Below are positions 1 to 7,704 of a stretch of DNA of 29,557 nucleotides, piece after piece. The position numbers and the translations under genes were made by a program. The stretch is from Flavobacterium psychrophilum (GTDB lineage: Bacteria > Bacteroidota > Bacteroidia > Flavobacteriales > Flavobacteriaceae), in NCBI GenBank assembly GCA_945905915.1, contig CAMDQL010000014.1, positions 1-29,557 on the forward strand, read 5' to 3'. How positions within the stretch are numbered: position 1 is the stretch's first letter; every line of letters starts with the position of its first letter. The notes beneath the pieces were generated by a model, which was not told where the DNA came from, did no database searches, and worked only from the letters and a program-made list of their open reading frames with translations.

Positions 1-567
1 GTCTTTAGCCACTGAAGTAGCGTTATCATTAAAATGTTTGGTTTCTAAAATAAAGGGTACCGAAATTCCTGCATATAATTTATCGGAATGATAGTAAACT
101 CCTGCTCCTATGTTTGGCGAAAATTGATTGTCAATATTGTTCTGAAATCTCGGATCATTTAAATCATATCTATTTAATTTTGTATAATCAACATTAAATA
201 AACTAGCTGTTCCTTTCAAACCAAATGATAATTTATAATTCTCTGATGTATTTAAAGTATAGGAAAAATCTGCTGAAATAGTACTTTTATCTGAAGGACC
301 AATCTCATCTTGAATTACAGATACTCCTAATCCAACATTTGAATTATTAATTGGAGTGTGAATAGAAGCTGCCTTTGTAGTGGGCGCTCCTTCAAGGCCA
401 ACCCATTGTGCTCTATAAACACCAAATATACTCATAACGCCTCTTGAACCAGCATAAGCCGGGTTTACATTTACGGTATTGTACATGTACTGAGTAAACT
501 GAGCGTCTTGTTGCGCTTCAACATTTGAAACACCAAGTAATACAAACAAAAAAAGTATTTTTCTCAC
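1..567 (-). CDS. PorP/SprF-family T9SS membrane protein (partial, 3' end outside the window)
   Basis: Reading the minus strand from a GTG at 567-565 gives an open frame of 189 codons that runs off the window edge. It begins with a signal peptide (VRKILFLFVLLGVSNVEAQ) followed by QDAQFTQYMYNTVNVNPAYAGSRG. The 'QYMYN...NPAYAGS' block just after signal cleavage is the hallmark of the PorP/SprF family, outer-membrane-associated proteins of Bacteroidota that work with the type IX secretion system and often with a neighbouring secreted adhesin. The visible remainder has alternating beta-strand patterns and glycine-rich turns, in keeping with an outer-membrane beta-barrel. A stop codon lies in frame a few codons upstream of the GTG and no ATG intervenes, which supports the GTG start. 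The C-terminal part, usually another 100 or more residues, is missing. The family call is firm. Which paralogue it is, and which secreted partner it serves, cannot be decided here. Confidence 0.88.
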   Translation of the reverse strand, partial: MRKILFLFVLLGVSNVEAQQDAQFTQYMYNTVNVNPAYAGSRGVMSIFGVYRAQWVGLEGAPTTKAASIHTPINNSNVGLGVSVIQDEIGPSDKSTISADFSYTLNTSENYKLSFGLKGTASLFNVDYTKLNRYDLNDPRFQNNIDNQFSPNIGAGVYYHSDKLYAGISVPFILETKHFNDNATSVAKD

Positions 568-644
568 TATTTTAAAAATTTATAAACTCTAATTGAAATT
601 GTACAATGAAAAAACTTTTTTTTCGATAGTTGATAGTTGTAGTA

Positions 645-676
645 TAAAAAAATGCCCTTTTTACTGTTGGGCATTT
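645..676 (-). terminator. Rho-independent terminator of the small T9SS cargo gene
   Basis: An 8-bp perfect stem (650-657 with 669-676, AAATGCCC/GGGCATTT) has an 11-base loop. On the minus strand it is followed directly by a run of seven T (plus-strand A-run 645-651). The plus strand has no U-tract, so the terminator acts on leftward transcripts. It lies 82 bases after the stop codon of the gene at 758-1228 and separates it from the porP-like gene. Confidence 0.75.
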
Positions 677-757
677 GAAGTATTTAAAAACCTATTTTAT
701 ATTATAAATAATCTTAATTAGCTTTAAAATTAATTGCATTTAGGGTATTTAATTTTA

Positions 758-1228
758 TTATTGTTTTATTATAGTAGTGGCATATTCATAATTACTGGAA
801 GTTAATCTTATTAAATATTCTGCACTGGAGAGACGGGAGAGATTTAATTTTATTTCGTTATTTTCATTAACTACTACTTCAGAGTGAATTAATCGCCCTA
901 ATATATCAAAAACCATTGCATTGACTTTAGTTCCGGGCGAACTTGAAAATCTGAAGGTTATGTATTCTATAAATGGATTTGGAAATAGAGTAGTTTGAAT
1001 CGAATTAGTGTTGTTATTAATTATTTTACTCCAATTATTTTGTTGAAATCCTTGCTGAACAACATAAGTGCCTGAAGAAGTGCTAGTTACCGATTGCTGC
1101 CCTACAGTGTAATTTACTGTAATACCAGAATTAGTAACAACACCTCCGCCTTGTGCGCTAATCATTTGATGATGAAGCGATTGCGCTGATGCAGAAACTA
1201 CAAACAAAAAAAATAGTACTATTCGCAT
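758..1228 (-). CDS. Small secreted protein with T9SS type A C-terminal sorting domain
   Basis: This 156-residue protein has three parts. Residues 1-15 are a signal peptide (MRIVLFFLFVVSASA, cleavage before Q16). Residues about 20-62 form a Gly/Ser/Thr/Val-rich module (QGGGVV...VNYTVGQQSV...VVQQGFQQ) of a kind often seen in Bacteroidota secreted proteins. Residues about 80-156 are a type A sorting domain: FPNPF at 82-86, then VFDILGRLI, then YLIRL, then the C-terminal IIKQ. T9SS cargo is recognised by this last domain, moved across the outer membrane, and normally released or anchored after the domain is removed. Little else would be left of this protein, so it is a minimal cargo of unknown role. 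It lies directly upstream of a PorP/SprF-like gene on the same strand, the usual gene pairing for a T9SS substrate and its membrane partner, although a terminator separates them. The sorting-domain call is firm; the function of the N-terminal module is unknown. Confidence 0.85.
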   Translation of the reverse strand: MRIVLFFLFVVSASAQSLHHQMISAQGGGVVTNSGITVNYTVGQQSVTSTSSGTYVVQQGFQQNNWSKIINNNTNSIQTTLFPNPFIEYITFRFSSSPGTKVNAMVFDILGRLIHSEVVVNENNEIKLNLSRLSSAEYLIRLTSSNYEYATTIIKQ

Positions 1229-1261
1229 TGTTAAGATGGGTAATTAATTTTAAATCAACAG

Positions 1262-1269
1262 CAAATATA
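1262..1269 (-). promoter_or_regulatory. Candidate -7 element upstream of the small T9SS cargo gene
   Basis: The minus strand reads TATATTTG here, a full match to the Bacteroidota -7 consensus TAnnTTTG, about 33 bases before the ATG. No TTG stands at the expected 17-23 base spacing upstream, so only half of the promoter is recognisable. Confidence 0.35.
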
Positions 1270-1351
1270 TACAATTTTCATAAAAAGAATAATTATTTAT
1301 TGTAAAAAAATGATAGTAGATATTAGTCTACAATAGATTTGAACTAATTTT

Positions 1352-2266
1352 TTATAACACAACCTCATCATATTTTAAAACTACAGCATAGCCTTTTTCA
1401 GTAAAATACTGTTTCGGATCATCTTTTGAAAGTACCATGATAAAGTCTCCTCCCCAAGCACCAAGACTTTTAATTACTCCCTCAAAATCTGGGAATAATT
1501 GTTCTTTTATTGTGGTGGTTTCTAGTACTTCGCTCAATAATATTTCGTGGTATTCCATCAATTGTGCAAACGCATCCAGACTTGTACAGTGAACAACTTC
1601 CTGCGTAATCGTATTTATTTTTGAACAAATCGAAGGCGATTTATGACGTTGCGTTAAATAAGTTGTGATTGCCGATTTACTACTTTGTTTTTGATTTAAG
1701 TACACAAAATAAATCTGATCCTTAAAAGTAGGATTGAATGAGACGGTTTTAAAGTTGGGGATTTCGTTTTCTAATTGGTAAATAATAGGTGCATTTGTTT
1801 GGGCACAAGCAATATCGTAACCGCTTCCGCCAAAACTTTTAGCTAATAATTCAAATGCATCAATTTGAAACCATTGGGCAATATTATTAATGAGTGTAGA
1901 AGAAGTTCCTAAACCCCAATTTCTTGGAAATGTTAAATGGGTTTCGATTTCATATCCTTGCTCAATTAAAATAGTTGGATTTTGAAGATTAGCTTGATGT
2001 AAAATTTCGATTAAAGTATTTTTTACCGAATCGTTTTTATCTGAAACGCTTTTGTTTATAATTTCCGAAAAAGTAAGAATATCTTGAAACCAAATGCTTT
2101 TATCGGAATCAAAACTCGTCCATTTTAGTTCTTGAGTAACACCTTTTTTTACCGTAAGATTTTGACCAAAACGAGTAGGGACCGCTAAGGCTTCGGCACC
2201 ATCAAGCACAACATATTCTCCTGTAAGTAATAATTTTCCGTTACTATAAAACGTTTGGGTTGCCAT
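1352..2266 (-). CDS. GYDIA-type GHMP kinase, probable mevalonate-pathway kinase
   Basis: The 304-residue cytoplasmic protein carries the three GHMP-kinase motifs. An N-terminal GKLLLTGEYVVLDGAEAL lies at residues 10-27. The glycine-rich ATP loop is FPRNWGLGTSSTL at 113-125. A C-terminal motif 3, SLGAWGGDFIM, lies at 267-277. The stretch GGSGYDIA (146-153) contains the GYDIA signature that names this Bacteroidota family. Members resemble mevalonate and phosphomevalonate kinases and phosphorylate a small alcohol or phosphate substrate with ATP; the exact substrate of this subfamily is not visible from sequence. Its ATG overlaps the stop codon of the upstream HMG-CoA reductase gene by one base (TAATG), pointing to translational coupling and to a shared role in isoprenoid synthesis. 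The length is normal and the motifs are intact. Confidence 0.9.
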   Translation of the reverse strand: MATQTFYSNGKLLLTGEYVVLDGAEALAVPTRFGQNLTVKKGVTQELKWTSFDSDKSIWFQDILTFSEIINKSVSDKNDSVKNTLIEILHQANLQNPTILIEQGYEIETHLTFPRNWGLGTSSTLINNIAQWFQIDAFELLAKSFGGSGYDIACAQTNAPIIYQLENEIPNFKTVSFNPTFKDQIYFVYLNQKQSSKSAITTYLTQRHKSPSICSKINTITQEVVHCTSLDAFAQLMEYHEILLSEVLETTTIKEQLFPDFEGVIKSLGAWGGDFIMVLSKDDPKQYFTEKGYAVVLKYDEVVL

Positions 2267-3582
2267 TATTTTCTGATTTGTTCTAAATAATCAACGACTA
2301 AACTGTGCGAAATCGTAGTGTCTTTGAAAAATGCTGACACCTGTTGCTTTTCTTCTTTAGTCGCTTGATGTTGGTTTAAAATATTCATCAAATGCATTTT
2401 CATGTGACCTTGCTGAATTCCGGTTGTGGTGAGTGAGCGTAATGCCGCAAAATTTTGTGCTAATCCGGCAGCAGCTACAATTTGCATTAATTCTTCGGCA
2501 GATGGTTTTCCTAATAATTCCATAGAAAATTTCACTAATGGATGTAACGATGTTAATCCTCCAACCGTTCCTAATGCTAAGGGAACATCCAGCCAAAAAG
2601 TAAAAATTCCGTTTTCGATTTTTACATGTGATAAACTTGAATACTGTCCTGATTTACTAGCGAAAGCATGAACTCCAGCCTCTACCGCTCTAAAATCGTT
2701 TCCAGTAGCTAAAACTACGGCATCAATTCCGTTCATAATGCCTTTGTTGTGAGTAACGGCACGATAAGGTTCTATTTCGGCGATGCGCACAGCAGTAGCA
2801 AATTTTTGAGCAAATTCGTTGGCATCAATCGTTTTGTCTTCTGATAACCGCTCAATTGGACAAGAAACCTCAGCTCTTACGACACAATTTGGAACATAAT
2901 TACTCAAAATGCTCATTATCACTTGAATATTTTTCTCTTCAAAAGTAAAATCGAGATAGTCTTGCGCTTGATTTTCTAACGTTTTGGCAAATTGTTCCAA
3001 ACACGTATTAATGAAATTCGCTCCCATACTATCTTTTGTATTAAAAGTAGCATGCAACTGGTAGTAATTTTCAATTTCATTGGTTTTATTTTTCAATTCA
3101 ATATCTAAAATACCGCCACCACGCTTTTGCATGTTTTTAGTAATTTCTTGCGTATCATCGAAGAATGAAGGTTTTATTTTGTTGAAAAAAGTAATTAGTT
3201 TTTCTGAAGGGCCTTTGAATAGAAAATGTACTTGCCCTATTTTTTCGGTATTGATGATTGTGGTTCTAAATCCGCCGCGTTCTCCCCAAAATTTAGCAGC
3301 TTTTGAAGCGGCTGCTACTACCGAACTTTCTTCAATAGCCATAGGAATCGTATAGTTTTTTCCATTTATTACAAAATTTGGAGAAACACCATAAGGAAGG
3401 TAAAAATTTGTGAGTGTGTTTTCAATGAATTCGTCGTGTAATTTTTGCAAATTTTCATCCGCATTCCAATAATTAGTAAGAATATCTTTAGCCTCTTTTT
3501 GGTTGCTAAAATAGGCTGAAGTAATCCAATTGATTTTTTCTTCTTTAGATAGTTTTGAAAAGCCTTTTACGTTTTGTTGCAT
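2266..3582 (-). CDS. mvaA: Hydroxymethylglutaryl-CoA reductase, class II
   Basis: The 438-residue enzyme converts HMG-CoA to mevalonate with NAD(P)H, the committed step of the mevalonate pathway (or the reverse in mevalonate degraders). The class II catalytic set is present. There is a glutamate in PMAIEESSVVAAASKAAKFW (Glu84/85), the substrate-binding block DSMGANFINT (184-193), lysine in HNKGIMNG (Lys280), aspartate in ATGNDFRAVEAG (Asp296) and histidine in QGHMKMH (His393). VPLALGTVGG (333-342) is also typical. The C-terminal lid domain after His393 is complete, and the length matches bacterial class II enzymes (around 430). The GHMP kinase gene follows with a one-base overlap, which favours a biosynthetic role, since flavobacteria make isoprenoids by the mevalonate route. 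A -7-like element stands 20 bases upstream. Cofactor preference cannot be read from the sequence. The gene symbol is given by analogy. Confidence 0.95.
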   Translation of the reverse strand: MQQNVKGFSKLSKEEKINWITSAYFSNQKEAKDILTNYWNADENLQKLHDEFIENTLTNFYLPYGVSPNFVINGKNYTIPMAIEESSVVAAASKAAKFWGERGGFRTTIINTEKIGQVHFLFKGPSEKLITFFNKIKPSFFDDTQEITKNMQKRGGGILDIELKNKTNEIENYYQLHATFNTKDSMGANFINTCLEQFAKTLENQAQDYLDFTFEEKNIQVIMSILSNYVPNCVVRAEVSCPIERLSEDKTIDANEFAQKFATAVRIAEIEPYRAVTHNKGIMNGIDAVVLATGNDFRAVEAGVHAFASKSGQYSSLSHVKIENGIFTFWLDVPLALGTVGGLTSLHPLVKFSMELLGKPSAEELMQIVAAAGLAQNFAALRSLTTTGIQQGHMKMHLMNILNQHQATKEEKQQVSAFFKDTTISHSLVVDYLEQIRK

Positions 3583-3602
3583 ATAAATAGGTATTGAAAA
3601 TG

Positions 3603-3610
3603 CAAAGATA
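3603..3610 (-). promoter_or_regulatory. Candidate -7 element for the HMG-CoA reductase/kinase pair
   Basis: The minus strand reads TATCTTTG, a full match to TAnnTTTG, 20 bases ahead of the ATG at 3582. No TTG sits 17-23 bases further upstream; the nearest is about 37 bases away. The -33 half is therefore missing or degenerate. Confidence 0.35.
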
Positions 3611-3709
3611 CTAAATATAGTATAATAGGTATTTTATAATTTGTTGACAAAAAACTATATTATTTGTAAAAAAATCACTAAAATTGAACAGTTTTTAAGT
3701 TTACTTTCA

Positions 3710-5881
3710 ATGAAAAAAATAACAATTGCCCTACTTTTATTTGTAGTTAGCTCAGTATCAGTAGTAGCCCAACAAAAAATTACATTAGAAGAAATTTGGG
3801 GCGGTGCTTTTCGCACCAAAGGAATGGACGAATTAAACGCCATGAAGAACACTAATCAATACACCGTGTTGAATTTTGATCGTGCCTCAAAAAGTTTTCA
3901 AATTGATTTGTATGATTTTGCTACTTTAGAAAAAGTAAGTACACTTTTTGATACTAAAAATCATTCCGAAATAAAATCTATCGACAGTTATACTTTTGAT
4001 AAAAGTGAAACTAAAATTTTAATCGCTACCAATTCTAACCCTATTTTTCGTCGCTCGTTTACAGCGAACTTTTTTGTATATGATATTGCTGCTAAAAAAA
4101 TAACAAAATTCACAGACAAAGCCATTCAAGAGCCTACTTTTTCTCCAGAAGGAAACAAAATTGGATATGCTTTTGAAAACAATTTATTTGTATTTGATTT
4201 AACTTCTAACATAGAAACTCAAATTACCACTGACGGAAAGAAAAATCATATTATTAATGGAATTACCGATTGGGTTTATGAAGAAGAGTTTGCATTTGTA
4301 AAAGCATTTGACTGGAATGCTGATGGAACTAAAATAGCTTACATTAAATTTGATGAAACTGAAGTGCCTGAATTTTCAATGGATATGTATAATCAAGGAT
4401 TATATCCTACACAATCGGTATTCAAATACCCAAAAGCAGGTGAAAAAAATGCCAACGTTTCTTTGCATATTTTTGATGTAAAAACTAACGTTTCGCAACA
4501 AATTAATCTGGGAAATTATCAAGATTTTTACATTCCTAGAATCAAATGGACAAGTGATGCAAAGACCTTGAGCGTGCAAGTGATGAATCGCCACCAAAAT
4601 AATTTAGATTTACATTTTGTCGATGGAACTACAGGAACCACTAAAATAGTTTTAAGCGAAAAAGACAATGCCTATATTGATGTTACCGATAATTTAACGT
4701 TCTTAAAAGACAATAGTTTCATCTGGACTTCTGAGAAAGACGGATACAATCACATTTATCACTATGATAAAACGGGTAAATTGAAAAAACAAATTACTAA
4801 AGGAAATTGGGAAGTAACTGCCTACTATGGTTTTGATGAAAAGACAGGAACTATTTATTATCAATCGGTAGAAAATGGTTCAATTAATAGAGATGTTTAT
4901 GCCATTAAAGTAGACGGAAAATCAAAAGTGAGATTGTCGTTTAAAACCGGAACAAATGCAGCAATTTTTAGTCCGAATTTCCAATTTTTTATTAATACTT
5001 ATTCAAGTGCAACTACTGCTCCATCGTATACGTTGAATAACTCTAAAACAGTAGCTATGGTTAAAACCATTGTTTCTAATGATGCGGTAGAAACGAAATT
5101 AGCTAAATATGAGGTAACTCCAAAAGAGTTTTTTGTATTAACTACCGAAAAAGGACATCAATTGAATGCTTGGATGATCAAACCAAAAAACTTTGATGCT
5201 ACTAAAAAATATCCGTTATTCATGTATCAATATTCGGGTCCAGGATCGCAACAAGTTAATAACGATTGGAACGGAACAGACGATTATTGGTTTATGATGT
5301 TGGCTCAACAAGGTTACATTGTAGCTTGTGTAGACGGTAGAGGAACAGGTTTTAAAGGAGCGGCGTTTAAAAAATGCACCCAAAAAGAATTGGGAAAATA
5401 TGAAGTAGAAGATCAAATTGATGCCGCGAAAGTACTTGGCAAATACAATTACATTGATGCATCAAGAATTGGTATTTTTGGTTGGAGTTACGGCGGATTC
5501 ATGTCGTCTAACTGTTTGTTCCAAGGAGCAGACGTGTTCAAAACAGCAATTGCAGTGGCGCCAGTTACTTCTTGGAGATATTATGATAGTATTTATACTG
5601 AGCGTTACATGCAAACTCCTCAAGAAAACGCAAGTGGTTATGATAACAACTCACCAATCAATCACGTAAGTAAATTAAAAGGAAACTTTTTATTAGTTCA
5701 CGGAACAGCCGATGATAATGTACATGTTCAAAACACTATGAAAATGGTGGAAGCATTGGTACAAGCTAACAAACAATTTGATTGGGCAATTTATCCTGAT
5801 AAAAATCATGGAATTTACGGTGGTAAAACCCGTTTACAATTGTACACCAAAATGACGAATTTCATTAAAGAAAAATTATAA
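3710..5881 (+). CDS. Secreted dipeptidyl peptidase IV (S9B family)
   Basis: The 723-residue serine peptidase removes X-Pro (and X-Ala) dipeptides from peptide N-termini. I place the start at the ATG at 3710, where a clean signal peptide begins (MKKITIALLLFVVSSVSVVAQ). The 23 in-frame codons before it would put a charged stretch ahead of the signal and overlap the likely promoter region. The N-terminal beta-propeller covers residues about 50-470 and contains the double-glutamate motif DWVYEEEF (187-194) that grips the substrate amino terminus. The C-terminal alpha/beta-hydrolase carries GWSYGG (nucleophile Ser593), HGTADDNVH (Asp668) and KNHGI (His700). All match DPP IV of Bacteroidota, and the length is standard. 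A peptide transporter gene follows 27 bases downstream, so released dipeptides can be imported by the product of the same transcript. An AT-rich divergent region of 127 bases separates it from the HMG-CoA reductase gene. Confidence 0.96.
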   Translation: MKKITIALLLFVVSSVSVVAQQKITLEEIWGGAFRTKGMDELNAMKNTNQYTVLNFDRASKSFQIDLYDFATLEKVSTLFDTKNHSEIKSIDSYTFDKSETKILIATNSNPIFRRSFTANFFVYDIAAKKITKFTDKAIQEPTFSPEGNKIGYAFENNLFVFDLTSNIETQITTDGKKNHIINGITDWVYEEEFAFVKAFDWNADGTKIAYIKFDETEVPEFSMDMYNQGLYPTQSVFKYPKAGEKNANVSLHIFDVKTNVSQQINLGNYQDFYIPRIKWTSDAKTLSVQVMNRHQNNLDLHFVDGTTGTTKIVLSEKDNAYIDVTDNLTFLKDNSFIWTSEKDGYNHIYHYDKTGKLKKQITKGNWEVTAYYGFDEKTGTIYYQSVENGSINRDVYAIKVDGKSKVRLSFKTGTNAAIFSPNFQFFINTYSSATTAPSYTLNNSKTVAMVKTIVSNDAVETKLAKYEVTPKEFFVLTTEKGHQLNAWMIKPKNFDATKKYPLFMYQYSGPGSQQVNNDWNGTDDYWFMMLAQQGYIVACVDGRGTGFKGAAFKKCTQKELGKYEVEDQIDAAKVLGKYNYIDASRIGIFGWSYGGFMSSNCLFQGADVFKTAIAVAPVTSWRYYDSIYTERYMQTPQENASGYDNNSPINHVSKLKGNFLLVHGTADDNVHVQNTMKMVEALVQANKQFDWAIYPDKNHGIYGGKTRLQLYTKMTNFIKEKL

Positions 5882-5908
5882 TAAACCAATAAACTAAAAC
5901 AAATTTAT

Positions 5909-7624
5909 ATGAGTGAAGTAGTAGTTAAACAAGGACATCCAAAAGGCCTTTGGGTCTTATTTGGAACCGAAATGTGGGAACGTTTCAATTTCTATGGAAT
6001 GAGAGCGATCTTAACCTTATTTATGGTGAATTCGTTATTAATCAAAGAAGCCGATGCAGCCATTATATATGGTGGATTTTTAGCCTTGTGTTATTTAACT
6101 CCGCTATTAGGAGGATTTATTTCTGATAAATACATTGGGAATCGATACAGTATTATGCTGGGCGGAACGTTAATGGCTATTGGTCAATTTTTATTATTTA
6201 TTAGCGCCTCAACATTTGATTCGAGCTTAGGGAGTGCTAAAATATTTATGTGGGTTGCTTTGTTTGTCATCATTTTTGGTAATGGTTTTTTCAAACCAAA
6301 CATTTCATCAATGGTGGGAAGTTTGTATCCAAAACAAGAAAAAAGTAAACTAGATTCGGCTTTTACCATTTTCTACATGGGAATTAATATCGGTGCATTT
6401 TTAGGTCAATTTATTTGTCCTTGGGTTGGTGATGTTAAAGATGCCGATACCGGAATTAGAGATATTTTTGCATTCAAATGGGGATTCTTAGCTGCTTCAA
6501 TTGCAATGATTATTGGAACAATCACATTTTTTGTTTTAAAAAATAAATATGTAGTAACTCCAGAAGGAAGGCCTATTGGTGATTTACCAAAAAACAGTGT
6601 TAATGATGATTTTGAAGAAGGTGAAACACAAACAGCTAAATTTACAGGAAAGGCAATTGGAATTGCAGTAGTGTTATTTGCTGCTTTATTCTTTATTTTC
6701 AGATTTATATTAGTAGGAGAATTTGGTTTTAGTGCCGTTGAAATGGGGCAATTAATCAAAGGGCTTATTTATCCATTTATTTATGCTGCAGGTATTTCAT
6801 TAGCTTATTTAATTATGAGTTCTGCCGAAAATAAAGTAGAAAGACAACGTATTTGGGTTATTTATATCGTTTCGTTCTTTATTATTTTCTTCTGGGCAGC
6901 TTTTGAGCAAGCAGGTTCATCGTTAACCTTTATTGCAGATAATCAAACGGATAGAAGTATTTTTGGATGGAATATGCCACCGTCAATGGTGCAAATTTTT
7001 AATGGGCTTTTTGTGGTTGCTTTAGCGTTACCATTTAGTTTATTATGGGATAAACTAAGAGCAAAAGGTAAAGAACCTGTTTCGCCATTAAAACAAGCCA
7101 TTGGATTAGCCTTAATTGCATTAAGTTATTTTATCATTGCACACAATGTAAAAGATTTAGGCAACACTGGATTATTAGCAATTAAATGGTTAATGCTATT
7201 ATACTTAATCCAAACTATGGGAGAGTTATGTTTGTCTCCTATCGGATTATCTTTGGTAGGTAAATTAGCACCAAAACGTTTTGCTTCATTATTGTATGGG
7301 GTTTTCTTTATCTCAAATGCGGCAGGTTATGCTTTAGCGGGTTCGTTAGGAGCAATTATTCCTGCAACAGGCGATAAATTTCAAAAAGCAGAAACAATAG
7401 GTGTAAATCTTCAAGATGTATTGGATAAAAAAGTAGCGTTAACTGCAGAGCAAGTAGCATTATTTGAAAAAGAGCAATTACCAGTTGAATATACTTCGTT
7501 TGCTGGATTTGAAATTCATAATTTATATGAATTCTTTATGGTGTTTGTTGTGTTGTGTGGTATTGCAGCAATTATCTTAGCCTTTTTATCTCCTCGTTTA
7601 AAGAAAATGATGAATGGTCTTTAA
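5909..7624 (+). CDS. POT-family proton-coupled oligopeptide transporter (first of three)
   Basis: The 571-residue polytopic inner-membrane protein belongs to the proton-dependent oligopeptide transporter family of the major facilitator superfamily. Family motifs appear in order. The TM1 ExxER motif is EMWERFNFYG (21-30). GGFISDKYIGNR lies at 68-79. GNGFFKPNISSMVG (124-137) includes the conserved lysine. FYMGINIGAF (155-164) is the PTR2 signature. The TM7 motif FWAAFEQAGSSL (328-339) has Glu333, the residue type that takes part in proton coupling. It therefore looks like a fully equipped di/tripeptide symporter. It sits 27 bases behind the DPP IV gene, probably in one transcript, and a hairpin terminator follows it. 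Substrate range cannot be predicted from sequence. Confidence 0.94.
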   Translation: MSEVVVKQGHPKGLWVLFGTEMWERFNFYGMRAILTLFMVNSLLIKEADAAIIYGGFLALCYLTPLLGGFISDKYIGNRYSIMLGGTLMAIGQFLLFISASTFDSSLGSAKIFMWVALFVIIFGNGFFKPNISSMVGSLYPKQEKSKLDSAFTIFYMGINIGAFLGQFICPWVGDVKDADTGIRDIFAFKWGFLAASIAMIIGTITFFVLKNKYVVTPEGRPIGDLPKNSVNDDFEEGETQTAKFTGKAIGIAVVLFAALFFIFRFILVGEFGFSAVEMGQLIKGLIYPFIYAAGISLAYLIMSSAENKVERQRIWVIYIVSFFIIFFWAAFEQAGSSLTFIADNQTDRSIFGWNMPPSMVQIFNGLFVVALALPFSLLWDKLRAKGKEPVSPLKQAIGLALIALSYFIIAHNVKDLGNTGLLAIKWLMLLYLIQTMGELCLSPIGLSLVGKLAPKRFASLLYGVFFISNAAGYALAGSLGAIIPATGDKFQKAETIGVNLQDVLDKKVALTAEQVALFEKEQLPVEYTSFAGFEIHNLYEFFMVFVVLCGIAAIILAFLSPRLKKMMNGL

Positions 7625-7656
7625 GCGAATCAATTAAAATATTTTTTATATCTTTC

Positions 7657-7690
7657 AAGCCTACAAGAAACCCTTGTAGGTTTGTTTTTT
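7657..7690 (+). terminator. Rho-independent terminator between the first and second POT genes
   Basis: The arms CCTACAAG (7660-7667) and CTTGTAGG (7673-7680) pair over 8 bp around a 5-base loop. The stem extends by up to three further pairs, one of them G-U, and is followed by TTTGTTTTTTT. The element lies 33 bases after the first POT stop and only about 15 bases before the second POT start, so it should reduce read-through into the next two transporter genes. Confidence 0.8.
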
Positions 7691-7704
7691 TAATACAATA
7701 CATT

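Noticed and set aside
1304..1331. Possible terminator after the GHMP kinase gene
   Set aside because: The stem is only 5 bp (GTAGA/TCTAC) and the T-run is separated from it by several bases.
3641..3666. Promoter for the dipeptidyl peptidase gene (TTG at 3641 or 3644 with TATTATTTG)
   Set aside because: The -7 has three instead of two spacer bases and the TTG spacing is too short; it may be real but is not good enough to list.
3641..3709. Longer N-terminus for the dipeptidyl peptidase starting at 3641
   Set aside because: It adds a charged 23-residue stretch before a clean signal peptide and starts with a non-ATG codon in the AT-rich promoter region.
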